From NCBI GenBank assembly GCA_963722715.1, contig CAVROA010000015.1:167430-231429 (forward strand): 64,000 bases of DNA, read 5' to 3'. Shown here in pieces: positions 25,812-34,433 of this stretch. Origin of the DNA: DASQGA01 sp963722715 (GTDB lineage: Bacteria > Actinomycetota > Thermoleophilia > Gaiellales > Gaiellaceae). Below the pieces are notes generated by a model. It was given only the letters and a program-made list of their open reading frames with translations. It searched no databases and was not told the DNA's origin. Position 1 is the first letter of the stretch, and every line of letters begins with the position of its first letter. Position numbers and translations under genes: made by a program.

Positions 25812-26834
25812 TCACGTGGTTGCGGTAGCCGGGGGCCCTCCGTAGCGCCGACGGAAGATTCCGTACGCGACGAGCCCTGCCGGGATCGGCAGCCAGAACG
25901 AGACGAGCCTGTACGCGAGAGTCGCGACCACCGCAGCCCCGGCACCGACGCCGGCGAGCGCGAGCGTCGCGGTCAATCCGGCCTCGACGAATCCGAGACC
26001 GCCCGGGGTGAACGGCACCATGCCGAGCAGCGACGCGGTCACATAGGCGAGAAGAACGGCCGCGGGGCGGGGCTCCACGCCCACGGCGAAAAGGGAGGCG
26101 ACGAGCGCGAGGTAATCGAAGAGCCACTTCGCCACCGAGGCAGCCACAGCCACCTTCCACCCGCTGCCGAGCGCGGCTCGGATCGCATTCCGCTCACGGA
26201 TGAGGTGCTCCGGAAGCCCGTCGGCTCGCTCGCGCAGCGGCGGGATCAACCGAGCGAGCCTTCTGGCCACGCGCCCCACGAAGCGGAGCGGTCGGTTGAA
26301 CCCGAACGCCGCGACGGCGACGGCCCCGACGAGAACGAACGAGACCGCCGCCAGCCAGACGGAGCGCGCGAGAACGTCGTCTATCCCTGTACCCCTGAGG
26401 ACGGCAGGCAGCGCGAGCACGGGCAACCCAAGGAGCGTCGCAAAGAGGAGCGCCGACGAGGCGGCGACGCCGGACGCAACCCTCCGCCCGGGGACCCCGG
26501 CACGCACGAGCATCCGGTACTGAAGGGCCCCGGCCGTCGCCATGCCGCCGGGAATGATCCGACCGAGCGCGTTGCCGGCGAGCTGAGACGTCGCAACTGC
26601 GAACCAGTCCTTCGAGCCGATGGCGAGCCGCTGGAGCGCCCAAGTCGCCAGGAAGCTCGCGGCCACGAAAACGAGTGCCAGGACGACCCAGCCGACCTCG
26701 ACGTCGAGCAGGCTCCGCCACGAGGTGAATACCTCGAGGAGGCTCGGCAGGAGTAGGTAGAGCGAAACCGCGGTGGCGAGGAGAAAGGCTCCGCGGACGC
26801 CGAGCGTGCGCGCCGACCAGGAGCTGCGCCTCAT
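25812..26834 (-). CDS. UPF0104/lysylphosphatidylglycerol-synthase-type transmembrane protein
   Basis: 340 residues from ATG 26834; the frame is open further but that part overlaps the divergent promoter region. About eight helices, with QLAGNALGRIIPGGMATAGA and GMVPFTPGGLGFVEAGLTA, the family's two signature loops. A lipid flippase-like role is the usual suggestion. Distinct from, and only distantly similar to, the paralogue at 14601-15758. Confidence 0.88.
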   Translation of the reverse strand: MRRSSWSARTLGVRGAFLLATAVSLYLLLPSLLEVFTSWRSLLDVEVGWVVLALVFVAASFLATWALQRLAIGSKDWFAVATSQLAGNALGRIIPGGMATAGALQYRMLVRAGVPGRRVASGVAASSALLFATLLGLPVLALPAVLRGTGIDDVLARSVWLAAVSFVLVGAVAVAAFGFNRPLRFVGRVARRLARLIPPLRERADGLPEHLIRERNAIRAALGSGWKVAVAASVAKWLFDYLALVASLFAVGVEPRPAAVLLAYVTASLLGMVPFTPGGLGFVEAGLTATLALAGVGAGAAVVATLAYRLVSFWLPIPAGLVAYGIFRRRYGGPPATATT

Positions 26835-26898
26835 GCAGCGAGGTGCTCTCCGCCACCGAGCTCGAGGATCCGAACCGTGCCGGATAGCCGACAGCGCT

Positions 26899-26915
26899 TC
26901 ATGCCGTTCGGATGA
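26899..26915 (+). promoter_or_regulatory. Operator-like palindrome, site h
   Basis: TCATGC-CGTTC-GGATGA followed by TGC; ends 34 bases before the ATG at 26950. Confidence 0.6.
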
Positions 26916-26949
26916 TGCACAGCTCATCAGCGTGGGACAGCATGGCCGC

Positions 26950-27162
26950 ATGGCCAGCCTTCCACTTGGCCTCGGAACCGCCTACGTCGCCGGCTTCTCT
27001 CTGGCGGGAGTCCTCGCCGTCGTACTGGCCGCCAGCGCCATCGTGAGCGTCCTCAAGAGCCAGCAGTTCTCCGGCGGCGAGCGGACGATGTGGGTCCTCG
27101 TGGTGCTCATCTTCCCGATCGTCGGCCCGCTCGTCTATTTCGGCGTGCGCAGCGACTGGTAG
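26950..27162 (+). CDS. PLDc_N-domain small membrane protein
   Basis: 70 residues from ATG 26950. Two helices around the family turn: GVLAVVLAASAIVSVLK, then QQFSGGERTMWVLVVLIFPIVGPLVYFGV ending in RSDW. This is the phospholipase-D-nuclease N-terminal type hairpin found in small immunity-like and stress membrane proteins. Preceded by operator-like site h. Confidence 0.85.
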   Translation: MASLPLGLGTAYVAGFSLAGVLAVVLAASAIVSVLKSQQFSGGERTMWVLVVLIFPIVGPLVYFGVRSDW

Positions 27163-27239
27163 CACCCGCCGCGACGGGTAAGTGAATCCCGCCTATCCAC
27201 GCGCCCTGGGCTCGGCGTCGCCCCGTCTAGGCGCCACAC

Positions 27240-27623
27240 TCACCGAAGTTCGTTGGCGGGCGGCGGCATGATCATCCTGCGAACGACCACGTCCAGCACG
27301 ACATTGATGACAGCGAGGATGATTGCGGCCCAGATGGCCGTCCAGAAGAACTCGTCGATCGTAAGGTGGTCCGAAAGGGCGTCGGTCAGCTGCAGCATCA
27401 AAGCTGTCACGACGAGCGAGAAAAGGCCCAACGTGAGAAATATCAGAGGCAACGTGAAGAGCCTCAATAAGGTTCCGATGATGCCGTTGACGAGGCCGAA
27501 GAGCAGAGAAACCCAGAGGTAGCCGAAGAAGCCGCCCGACACGTCCATGCCGGGAAGGATCCAGCTGGTGATGGCAAACGCCACCGCAGAGAGAAGCCAG
27601 ATGAGGAGGAACCGGACCAGCAC
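27240..27623 (-). CDS. Phage-holin-4_2 family membrane protein
   Basis: 127 residues from GTG 27623. Four helices with the family hallmarks: FLLIWLLSAVAFAITSWILPGMDV, LLFGLVNGIIGTLLRLFTLP, LTLGLFSLVVTALMLQL and a last helix with IILAVINVVLDVV. Despite the name these are mostly cellular membrane proteins. The same module is fused to a phosphodiesterase at 15755-17786. Site i lies 37 bases upstream. Confidence 0.9.
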   Translation of the reverse strand: MLVRFLLIWLLSAVAFAITSWILPGMDVSGGFFGYLWVSLLFGLVNGIIGTLLRLFTLPLIFLTLGLFSLVVTALMLQLTDALSDHLTIDEFFWTAIWAAIILAVINVVLDVVVRRMIMPPPANELR

Positions 27624-27660
27624 CGCCAGCGACGCTAGTTCGCCCGGCCCGGCTGCTGCG

Positions 27661-27677
27661 TCATCCCAAATGGGTGA
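27661..27677 (-). promoter_or_regulatory. Operator-like palindrome, site i
   Basis: On the plus strand TCATCC-CAAAT-GGGTGA followed by TGC; 37 bases upstream of the minus-strand holin-like start at 27623 and also just beyond the end of the HerA-like gene. Confidence 0.65.
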
Positions 27678-27721
27678 TGCCGCACTCGCGCCTTGACTTG
27701 GGAGCCGTTCGGCCGCGTCGT

Positions 27722-29218
27722 TCAGGCCCAGTCGGCAGGGACGTCCCCTCCGCCCTCCTCTGACACACGCCGGCCGAAGCGAGCGAAGGCCGGATGCGAA
27801 AAGAGCTTGCCTGCGACCAGGGCTTCTCCCTGGGCCAACGTCACCGCTTGCCCGAGCAGGCTCCAGGGCACGAACGAAAACGTCTCACCGATCGAGCGCA
27901 GATCAGCCTCAGAGTTCATTCGCATGAGAATGAGGTTGTCGCATTGCGACAGGACGTTTTCGTGCACCTTTTGTGGTCGCTGCGTCGAGACAAGCAGGTA
28001 GAGGCCGAACTTTCGTCCCTCCCCCGCAATCGCGACAGCATGCTCCGTCGAAAAAGCAGTCAGGGCGTCGGCGGGAAACTGGGGGCAGACGTTGTGCGCC
28101 TCGTCGATGACGATCAAAATCGGTTCCCGAGCCGCACGGTTCCGCCAGAGGCTCCCGAGGACCGCCTCCGCGGTCAGCGCCTGCTCGTCACGTGAGCCGA
28201 GCGAGCCCAGGTCGACGACGAGACAGCGCCAGTCCCCCTCTTCCAGCTCCTCGACGAGCGAACCAGGGTCCGAGCCTGCCCAGACCGCCCATTGGTCGAG
28301 ACGGAGGTTCCGGGCCCGGAGGCCAATGCCCTTCGCCTCGTCCCCTCCCTCCATCGCGAGACGAAACAGCGATCCGAGCTCGGCTTGCTTCGATGTCTCG
28401 ACGAGCTCGAGCAGCTCGGCATATTCCACGCGATCGTCGATCGGATCGAGCCGTAGGACAGCGGCCTGCGCCGCGGGGTCAAGTTCGGCAAAGCGAAGCC
28501 GAAGCCTCTCGCCGCCGCCGTCGCCTGCGCTTCGGACGATGAGTCCGCGTGTGCTCGCCTCGTAGCGCCTGGCGACGTCGGGATCGACGTCGGCCCGCGT
28601 CTCCGCCAGGCGCACGTAGTCGGAGTTCGGGTCGAGCACGACGATGCGAAGCGACGTGTCCACGAGGAGCCGTTCGAGGAGGAGCCCGAGCGAGTACGTC
28701 TTCCCGGACCCCGACTGCCCGCACAGAAAGGTATGGCGGCCGAATCCGCCGGCGTCGAGCTTCAGCGGTACCCCCGGCGCGAGGAGCAGCTCACCGATCT
28801 CGAGCGAGCCGCGGGAGAGCGTGCCTTCCTCTAGCTGCGATCCTACTTCGCCGGGCTCCGCGGGACGAACGATCGCGTCGTGAAACGGCTTGCCCTCACC
28901 CGCGAGAACGACGCCCTCCCCTTGCGCAAGGCGTATGGGCACTCGGGTGCGCAGATCGGTGCCTTGGGCCTCACCGCCTCCACCGAGCGCGACTTCCGGG
29001 CCGTCAACGACTGCCGGCGCAAGCGAGGTGACCTGGCCGAAGACCGCTCCGTCCTCAGCCTCGAGAACCGCGTACGCGCCAACCCGAAGCGCCAGGTCGT
29101 GCAGGGGAGCCTGCAGCGTGAATCGACGGCCGTCGACCGACGTCGCGAGCGGAAGTACCGAGCGCTCGAGCTCGCGGCGGAGCGACCGAAATCGCTCGAT
29201 GGATTCCGCAGACGTCAC
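27722..29218 (-). CDS. HerA/FtsK-like ATP-binding protein
   Basis: 498 residues from GTG 29218 (GTGA overlap with the preceding RDD gene). A HAS-barrel-like N-terminal domain is followed by Walker A GQSGSGKT (residues 167-174), a DPNSDYVRL segment, Walker B PILIVIDEAHNVCP (about 380) and the sensor region LYLLVSTQRPQKVHENVLSQCDNLILMRM. This is the HerA family of hexameric DNA-translocating ATPases. No NurA nuclease is adjacent; instead it is coupled to an RDD membrane protein, so its role may differ from archaeal end resection. Confidence 0.9.
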   Translation of the reverse strand: MTSAESIERFRSLRRELERSVLPLATSVDGRRFTLQAPLHDLALRVGAYAVLEAEDGAVFGQVTSLAPAVVDGPEVALGGGGEAQGTDLRTRVPIRLAQGEGVVLAGEGKPFHDAIVRPAEPGEVGSQLEEGTLSRGSLEIGELLLAPGVPLKLDAGGFGRHTFLCGQSGSGKTYSLGLLLERLLVDTSLRIVVLDPNSDYVRLAETRADVDPDVARRYEASTRGLIVRSAGDGGGERLRLRFAELDPAAQAAVLRLDPIDDRVEYAELLELVETSKQAELGSLFRLAMEGGDEAKGIGLRARNLRLDQWAVWAGSDPGSLVEELEEGDWRCLVVDLGSLGSRDEQALTAEAVLGSLWRNRAAREPILIVIDEAHNVCPQFPADALTAFSTEHAVAIAGEGRKFGLYLLVSTQRPQKVHENVLSQCDNLILMRMNSEADLRSIGETFSFVPWSLLGQAVTLAQGEALVAGKLFSHPAFARFGRRVSEEGGGDVPADWA

Positions 29219-30135
29219 CCAGCCGTCACCGGGGGTTCCGCACGAAGAACGACGGTGCCGGCGAGGAAGTCCTGCAGAGCACGCCGGCGACTGTCGAAGA
29301 GAACGGGCAGGAACCCCGCGAACAAGGGCACGATCGCAAGTAGGAGCCCGAAGAAGCGCAGTAGAGAGCGGCCGCCTCCCGGCGGCGCACCGTTGGGGCC
29401 GACGAGACGCAGCGCCATGAGCCGCATGCCAAGCGTTTGGCCAGTCACCGTCCAGAAGATCACGAAGTAGGCGGCGAGACCCAGGATCCAACCCAAACCG
29501 GCGAGAACGGACACGAGCCCGCCCGGTTGCAAGTCGCCGAAGAGAGAGGCACCGAAGCTCAGGAGCGCACCGCCGGCCAGGATGACGACGTTGACCGTGA
29601 CGACATCGACCGCAAACGCGCCGGCTCGACTGATGAGGCCGGCGTAGGGCCGGCTCGTCTTCCCAGACGTATCCTCCGGCGGCGACCTACGCCAGCGGCG
29701 GACGGTGCCCTCGGCGGCGTCGTCGAGATGCTTGGCGCGGGCGCGCAGCCCGACGGCCATCTCACCGGCGAACGACGCTGTCTGTTGACTGAGGGCTGAC
29801 CGGACCGCGGGACTCGAGAGGACGCGCGCGAGAACCTGCTCCATCTCAGGGCTGGCAAGCATCCGCTCGAGCAGATCCGTCGCCACCTGGCTCTCGAACG
29901 CTTCCACAAGCATGTCTTCAAAAGCGGGGCTCGCCAGAACCTGCTTGAGGATCCGCTCTGTTCTCTCATCCTCGAGGGCCGCAACGACCGCCGACTCGAG
30001 ATCGGCGGTCGCGAGTATCTGGCCTGCGACACGCTCGACAAAGTGGTGCCGAACGAGCAGATCCGCGATCGCTTGAGACAACTGGCGGCCCACGACGCGG
30101 TCGACCATTCCGCTTACGTCATTCGCTGTAGCCAT
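29215..30135 (-). CDS. RDD-family membrane protein with helical N-terminal domain
   Basis: 306 residues from ATG 30135; the frame is open to 30180 but would run into operator j. The first 140 residues are amphipathic helices with repeated A-S-P-x-x-E/R units (VLASPAFEDMLVEAF, MLASPEMEQVLARVL, VLSSPAVRSAL). The C-terminal half is an RDD domain with three or four helices starting GLISRAGAFAVDVV and ending in FFGLLLAIVPLFAGFLPVLFDSRRRALQDFLAGT. Function unknown. Overlaps the HerA-like gene. Confidence 0.88.
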   Translation of the reverse strand: MATANDVSGMVDRVVGRQLSQAIADLLVRHHFVERVAGQILATADLESAVVAALEDERTERILKQVLASPAFEDMLVEAFESQVATDLLERMLASPEMEQVLARVLSSPAVRSALSQQTASFAGEMAVGLRARAKHLDDAAEGTVRRWRRSPPEDTSGKTSRPYAGLISRAGAFAVDVVTVNVVILAGGALLSFGASLFGDLQPGGLVSVLAGLGWILGLAAYFVIFWTVTGQTLGMRLMALRLVGPNGAPPGGGRSLLRFFGLLLAIVPLFAGFLPVLFDSRRRALQDFLAGTVVLRAEPPVTAG

Positions 30136-30176
30136 TGCGAATGGCTCAGCGTACGGCGCCCCACCAAAACGGGTCA

Positions 30177-30193
30177 TCACGCCGAACGGATGA
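30177..30193 (-). promoter_or_regulatory. Operator-like palindrome, site j
   Basis: TCACGC-CGAAC-GGATGA on the plus strand (TCATCC-GTTCG-GCGTGA-TGA on the minus strand); 41 bases upstream of the RDD gene start at 30135. Confidence 0.55.
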
Positions 30194-30216
30194 AATGCCT
30201 CACCCGCCGCCGTGCA

Positions 30217-30579
30217 TCAGTGGCCTAGAGCAAGCGTCAGCAAGGTGGCAATCGCGAGACCGATCCCGGCGACAGCGAGCCAGCCGGCGAGCCGATTGGA
30301 AAGCTCCGACCAACTCCCGGCTGCGAGCGCCGCGTTTACCGCGCGAAAGCGGACATAACCGAGCCCGATGAAGGCGAGACCGAGCAAGGCGAAGCCGATT
30401 CCGAGTACGACATACGGCCAGTTCGAGCCGCTCGAGAGCCCGGGCACGAGCTTCCCTACGCCTACGCTGACGGCGAACGCAGTGAGGCCGCTTCGCCACC
30501 ACGCAAGATAGGTCCGCTCGTTTGCGAGATGCGTCCGCCGAGTTGCGTCCTCCACCCCGGGCTCGACTACCGGAACCAT
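30217..30579 (-). CDS. DUF202-family membrane protein (YidH-like)
   Basis: 120 residues. The N-terminal THLANERTYLAWWRSGLTAFAVSVGVGKLVP is the DUF202 signature, followed by two further helices with GYVRFRAVNAAL between them. Small inner-membrane proteins of unknown function. Stands alone between the RDD and DUF7144 genes on the same strand. Confidence 0.9.
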   Translation of the reverse strand: MVPVVEPGVEDATRRTHLANERTYLAWWRSGLTAFAVSVGVGKLVPGLSSGSNWPYVVLGIGFALLGLAFIGLGYVRFRAVNAALAAGSWSELSNRLAGWLAVAGIGLAIATLLTLALGH

Positions 30580-30673
30580 CGTGGTCGGACCCTAACCAAG
30601 GACGTCTCGCTACAACGGGCGGGGAGGCCGCCGCGCACGATGTCGCGCGACGGCCCCGATCCGGGAGAGCTAG

Positions 30674-31084
30674 TTAGCGGCGGGCGACGTTGAGGTCCAC
30701 CGCGCTCTCGCTCCAGCGCGCGGTCAGCGCGTAGAGGATGATGATGTTCAGCGCCATCACAGTCAGTGACCAGAGCGGATACTGGCTGTTGCCGAGGAAG
30801 CCGAGCTGGGCGATGAAGTTCAGCGACACGACCACGATCGCAAACCAGCGCGCCCACCCCTGCGCGGCGATCAGCGCCAGGCCTGCGAGAACGAGCAGCA
30901 CGCCCCAGATCAACATGATCCAGCCCCATGCCGTCAGGTCGACGACGAGGAAGCCAGACGCAGTGACGACGAAGTACTCGTCTTCGAACAGAGCGATGAG
31001 GCCCTGAAAGAAGTCGATCGAGCCGACGATCAGCATCAACATGCCGGCGAAGGCGATCCAACCTGCCATGCTCTTCGAGTTCAT
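30674..31084 (-). CDS. DUF7144-family membrane protein, paralogue 3
   Basis: 136 residues from ATG 31084, with a GGGAGGTAGGA ribosome-binding site. Four helices; IDFFQGLIALFEDEYFVV, DLTAWGWIMLIWGVLLVL and GWARWFAIVVVSLNFIAQL align with the paralogues at 9068 and 25337. It is the closer relative of the 9068 copy by eye. Only a degenerate version of the repeated palindrome is seen upstream. Confidence 0.87.
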   Translation of the reverse strand: MNSKSMAGWIAFAGMLMLIVGSIDFFQGLIALFEDEYFVVTASGFLVVDLTAWGWIMLIWGVLLVLAGLALIAAQGWARWFAIVVVSLNFIAQLGFLGNSQYPLWSLTVMALNIIILYALTARWSESAVDLNVARR

Positions 31085-31317
31085 TCCTACCTCCCTGTGG
31101 TGTCACAAGACACTCATGAAGGGAGCTCACGCTGCCTTCACGGCCGTACGGGGGCCGATTCGCGATAACAGTCGCACTTCCTTCGGACGTGGCGATGTCC
31201 CGTCCCTTGCTATATGGCTCACCCAGAGCAACTGCTGGGCGCAGGAGCCGACCGCCGCGACCCCTATCTATCGGAAGGGCGGTGGGTTAGCGTTGGGACA
31301 TCCGCGAGGAGGTTTCC

Positions 31318-32313
31318 ATGCGCATCGAGTCTTCCGTGACCGCTATCTCCTGGATTCCCTCGGAGGCGATCCAGGGCTTGCCGAAGATCCCGTTCCAGAT
31401 GGGCGTTGGCCACTACGACGAGCCGCCGCCCGATCGGCTCGAGGAGGGCGACCTCGAACGGCTGCGCGATGCCGACCGCTTTCGTGAGGCGAACCAGCTG
31501 AAGGCCTGGATTGAGGTCAAGGACGGACGTATCGACGCGCACGGGTACGCAGGCGAGGGCCTCGTCGGGTCGACGACGTTCCGCCTGGGGCGAAAGGAGA
31601 TGACTGTTCCAGGCGTCGCTTTCGACACGCTTCGGCCCGAACCGGAGGTATTCGGGGACGCGGTGCGCTTCGTCCAGACCGTGGGCGGCCGGGCTGGCTT
31701 TCCAGCGCCGCGCATGGTCAAGGGGAAGCCGTTCTTCCGCATTCAGTCCGCGACCGCATGGACGACACTTGCGCTGACGATCCGTGCTGACGGCTCCTCC
31801 GATCCCGAGCTCGTCGGCGCAAGCCCGTTCCCGCGCCACTGGATCTACGATCGTGAGGGTGAGCTCGTCCTGAAAGCAGGAACGATCGACTTCAAGGCCT
31901 GGTACAAGGAAGCGCACGGCGAGCACACGCCCTGGGGCGACGAGGAGTCGGATGCATTCGTGACCCAGGCTGAGAGCGCGCTCGAGCGCCAGCTGTCACG
32001 TGAGCTCATGCAGAGTGGAGCCGTCCCCAAACGGCGGTCGCTCGAGGCCGGGGAGACACTGGTCGCGCAAGGAGAGCCGGGTGACGAGCTCTACCTGCTG
32101 CTCGACGGTGTGCTGGCTGTGGAGGTGGATGGCGACGAGGTCGCTGAGATCGGGCCGGGGGCAATCCTGGGCGAACGCGCTGTGCTCGAGGGGGGTAGGC
32201 GGATGGCCACTCTGCAGGCACGGACGCGCTGCCGCGTGGGCGTTGTTCCGGCCGATGCGATCAATCGCGAGGCGATCGAGGAGCTCGCCGCCGGGCGCCG
32301 GCCCCAAGGCTGA
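31318..32313 (+). CDS. Cyclic-nucleotide-binding-domain protein with unknown N-terminal domain
   Basis: 331 residues from ATG 31318 (GAGGAGG upstream). Residues 1-220 form an alpha/beta domain I do not recognise. Residues about 240-325 are a cNMP-binding beta-barrel: GETLVAQGEPGDELYLLLDG, then GAILGERAVLEGGRRMATLQA, i.e. the phosphate-binding G-E-R-A cassette. No DNA-binding domain is present, so it is not a CRP-type regulator; binding of cAMP or cGMP may control the N-terminal domain. It ends 64 bases before the amine oxidase. Confidence 0.8.
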   Translation: MRIESSVTAISWIPSEAIQGLPKIPFQMGVGHYDEPPPDRLEEGDLERLRDADRFREANQLKAWIEVKDGRIDAHGYAGEGLVGSTTFRLGRKEMTVPGVAFDTLRPEPEVFGDAVRFVQTVGGRAGFPAPRMVKGKPFFRIQSATAWTTLALTIRADGSSDPELVGASPFPRHWIYDREGELVLKAGTIDFKAWYKEAHGEHTPWGDEESDAFVTQAESALERQLSRELMQSGAVPKRRSLEAGETLVAQGEPGDELYLLLDGVLAVEVDGDEVAEIGPGAILGERAVLEGGRRMATLQARTRCRVGVVPADAINREAIEELAAGRRPQG

Positions 32314-32377
32314 ACCCAGGACGGCGGCGCGGGGAAGCAGCCGTGGGACGAGGTGAAAGCCGCGTGATCGGGCTCCG

Positions 32378-34312
32378 GTGACGCTGCCCGAGGATCGCGT
32401 CGAGCGAGCATCGGAGGTCGCGAGCTCCACGCATCCCACCGACCCCTTGACCGCTGCTGAGCTCGCGCAGGCCGTCGGCACGCTCCGCTCGGTGCCCGAG
32501 CTCTCGGACCGGGCGCGCTTCGTTGAGATCTGCCTTCGCGAGCCGACGCGCGACGAGGTTGTCGGATCCGACGGGACACCCCCTCCTCGCGAGGCGCTCG
32601 CGATCGTGCTCGACCCGGTCGCGGGTCACACGTATGAGGGTGTCGTGTCCCTGGCCGAAGGCCGGCTTCTCTCCTGGGAGCTCGTTCCCGACGTCCAGCC
32701 GGCGATTACGCCCGAGGAGTACGCCGCGTGCGAGCGCACAGTTCGCCGCGACGAGAGGATGCGCGCGGCCTTCGCCGAGCGCGGTGTCACGGATCCCGAG
32801 CTCGTCACCGTCGAGGCGTGGGGCATCGGTGCGTTCTCCGGTGACGGAGACGAGGGCAGGCGGCTCGCGTGGACCCCTTGCTGGGTCCGGGATCACCCCG
32901 ACGGCAACCCATACGCCAGGCCGGTCGAAGGCCTCTACGCGATTGTCGACCTGAACGCGATGGAGGTGGTCCGGATCGAAGACCACGGGATCGTCCCGCT
33001 TCCGCCGCCCTCGGGCGACTACCTGCCCGAAAAGGTGGGCAACCTCCGCGCCGATCTGCGTCCGCTCGAGATCGTCCAGTCCGAGGGGCCGAGCTTCGAG
33101 GTCGACGGCTGGGCAGTCACCTGGGACCACTGGACCTTCCGCATCGGTTTCACAGTCCGGGAAGGGCTCGTCCTCCACGATGTCGCCTACGAGGACCGCG
33201 GACGCCGCCGCTCCGTCATCCGCCGTGCCTCGTGCGTCGAGTTGCTCGTGCCCTACGGCGACCCGAGTCCGGGGAGCTACCGTAAGAACGCCTTCGACAT
33301 CGGCGAGTATGGCCTCGGCCCGCTCACCAACTCACTGGAGCTCGGGTGCGACTGCCTCGGAGAGATCAGGTACTTCGACGTCGACCTCTGTAACGACCAG
33401 GGCGAGCCCTACACGATCCGAAACGCGATCTGCTTGCACGAGGAGGACGCCGGCCTGCTCTGGAAGCACTACGACGCGGAGAGCGACCACGCCGAGGTCC
33501 GTCGCTCACGCCGCCTCGTCGTCTCGTTCGTCGTGACCGCCGGAAACTACGACTACGCCCTGTACTGGTACCTCTACCAGGACGCGTCGATCGAGTTCGA
33601 GGTCAAGCTCACAGGAATCGTGCTCACGAACGCCTTGCCGGAGGGACAACGCTCGCCGTTCGGCACACTCGTCGCGCCCCAGCTCCTGGCTCCGAATCAC
33701 CAGCACTTCCTGTGCATGCGGCTCGACACTGAGATCGACGGGCAGAGGAACAGCGTCTACGAGGTGCATACGGAGCGGACCCCACGCGGGCCCGAGAATC
33801 CGCACGGCATCGCGTTCTCCGCCAGCGCGTCATTGCTCTCCCGCGAGGCCGATGCCCAGCAGACCGTCGATCCCGCCTCAGCCCGCTACTGGAAGATCGT
33901 GAACCCCTCGGTCTCGAACGCGCTCGGCGACCCGGTCGGCTATCGGCTCGTCCCGGGCGCTAACGTCTCGCCCTTCGCGCACCCCGACGCCTCGCTGCTC
34001 GAGCGGGCCGCGTTCCTCAGGAAACACCTGTGGGTGACGCCGTTCGATCCGAAGGAGCGGTATCCGGCCGGCGATTACCCGAACCAGCACCGCGGAGGAG
34101 ATGGGCTGCCGCGCTGGACGGAGGCGAATCGATCGGTCGAGGACGAGGACATCGTCGTCTGGTACACGTTCGGAAGTCATCACATCCCGCGGCCGGAGGA
34201 CTGGCCGGTGATGCCGGTCGAGCGGATCGGGTTCACGTTGAAGCCAGACGGGTTCTTCGACCGAAATCCTGCGCTCGACGTGCCTCCAGCTCGCGCGCAA
34301 TGTCACGATTGA
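32378..34312 (+). CDS. Copper-containing primary-amine oxidase
   Basis: 644 residues from GTG 32378, the usual length. The topaquinone precursor tyrosine lies in AGNYDY (about residue 391), the catalytic base aspartate in NAFDIGEYG (about 306), and the copper histidines in PNHQHF (about 441 and 443) and in SHHIPRPEDWP (about 600). It oxidatively deaminates primary amines to aldehydes, giving H2O2 and ammonia. No signal peptide, so cytosolic. Substrate (for example tyramine, phenylethylamine, histamine) cannot be told from context; no aldehyde dehydrogenase is adjacent. Confidence 0.96.
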   Translation: MTLPEDRVERASEVASSTHPTDPLTAAELAQAVGTLRSVPELSDRARFVEICLREPTRDEVVGSDGTPPPREALAIVLDPVAGHTYEGVVSLAEGRLLSWELVPDVQPAITPEEYAACERTVRRDERMRAAFAERGVTDPELVTVEAWGIGAFSGDGDEGRRLAWTPCWVRDHPDGNPYARPVEGLYAIVDLNAMEVVRIEDHGIVPLPPPSGDYLPEKVGNLRADLRPLEIVQSEGPSFEVDGWAVTWDHWTFRIGFTVREGLVLHDVAYEDRGRRRSVIRRASCVELLVPYGDPSPGSYRKNAFDIGEYGLGPLTNSLELGCDCLGEIRYFDVDLCNDQGEPYTIRNAICLHEEDAGLLWKHYDAESDHAEVRRSRRLVVSFVVTAGNYDYALYWYLYQDASIEFEVKLTGIVLTNALPEGQRSPFGTLVAPQLLAPNHQHFLCMRLDTEIDGQRNSVYEVHTERTPRGPENPHGIAFSASASLLSREADAQQTVDPASARYWKIVNPSVSNALGDPVGYRLVPGANVSPFAHPDASLLERAAFLRKHLWVTPFDPKERYPAGDYPNQHRGGDGLPRWTEANRSVEDEDIVVWYTFGSHHIPRPEDWPVMPVERIGFTLKPDGFFDRNPALDVPPARAQCHD

Positions 34313-34335
34313 GCCCCAGCCGGGTTCCCGGTTTA

Positions 34336-34380
34336 TTGCAGGCAAATCTGGCGATGGGCCGTGCAGGGATCGAACCTGCG
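34336..34380 (-). repeat. tRNA-Lys 3' fragment (26 nt) in a 45-bp repeat; possible remnant attachment site
   Basis: Bases 34355-34380 equal the last 26 nucleotides of the tRNA-Lys gene at 46831-46903 (T arm and acceptor strand). The whole block 34336-34380 is identical to 36241-36285. It cannot fold as a tRNA. Confidence 0.8.
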
Positions 34381-34433
34381 GCGGCTGATCTCCGTTGCAT
34401 TGGGCGTGACCACTCGCGCCCAGCTCACCTGAG

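Noticed and set aside
26924..26940. Possible twelfth palindrome TCATCA-GCGTG-GGACAG
   Set aside because: Overlaps the ribosome-binding region of the PLDc_N gene and matches poorly at the right half; spacing to site h is 25, not 37.
27164..27182. Hairpin ACCCG-N6-CGGGT after the PLDc_N gene as terminator
   Set aside because: Five-bp stem without a T run; too weak to call.
8986..30193. The repeated palindrome as a -35/-10 promoter of an alternative sigma factor
   Set aside because: It is symmetric with a fixed five-base centre, unlike the 12-19 base spacing between promoter elements.
31104..31120. TCACAA-GACAC-TCATGA upstream of the third DUF7144 gene
   Set aside because: Keeps only the outer TCA/TGA of the motif; too degenerate to count, though position is suggestive.
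32261..33178. 305-codon minus-strand frame opposite the amine oxidase
   Set aside because: Shadow; the plus strand contains the complete amine-oxidase motifs.
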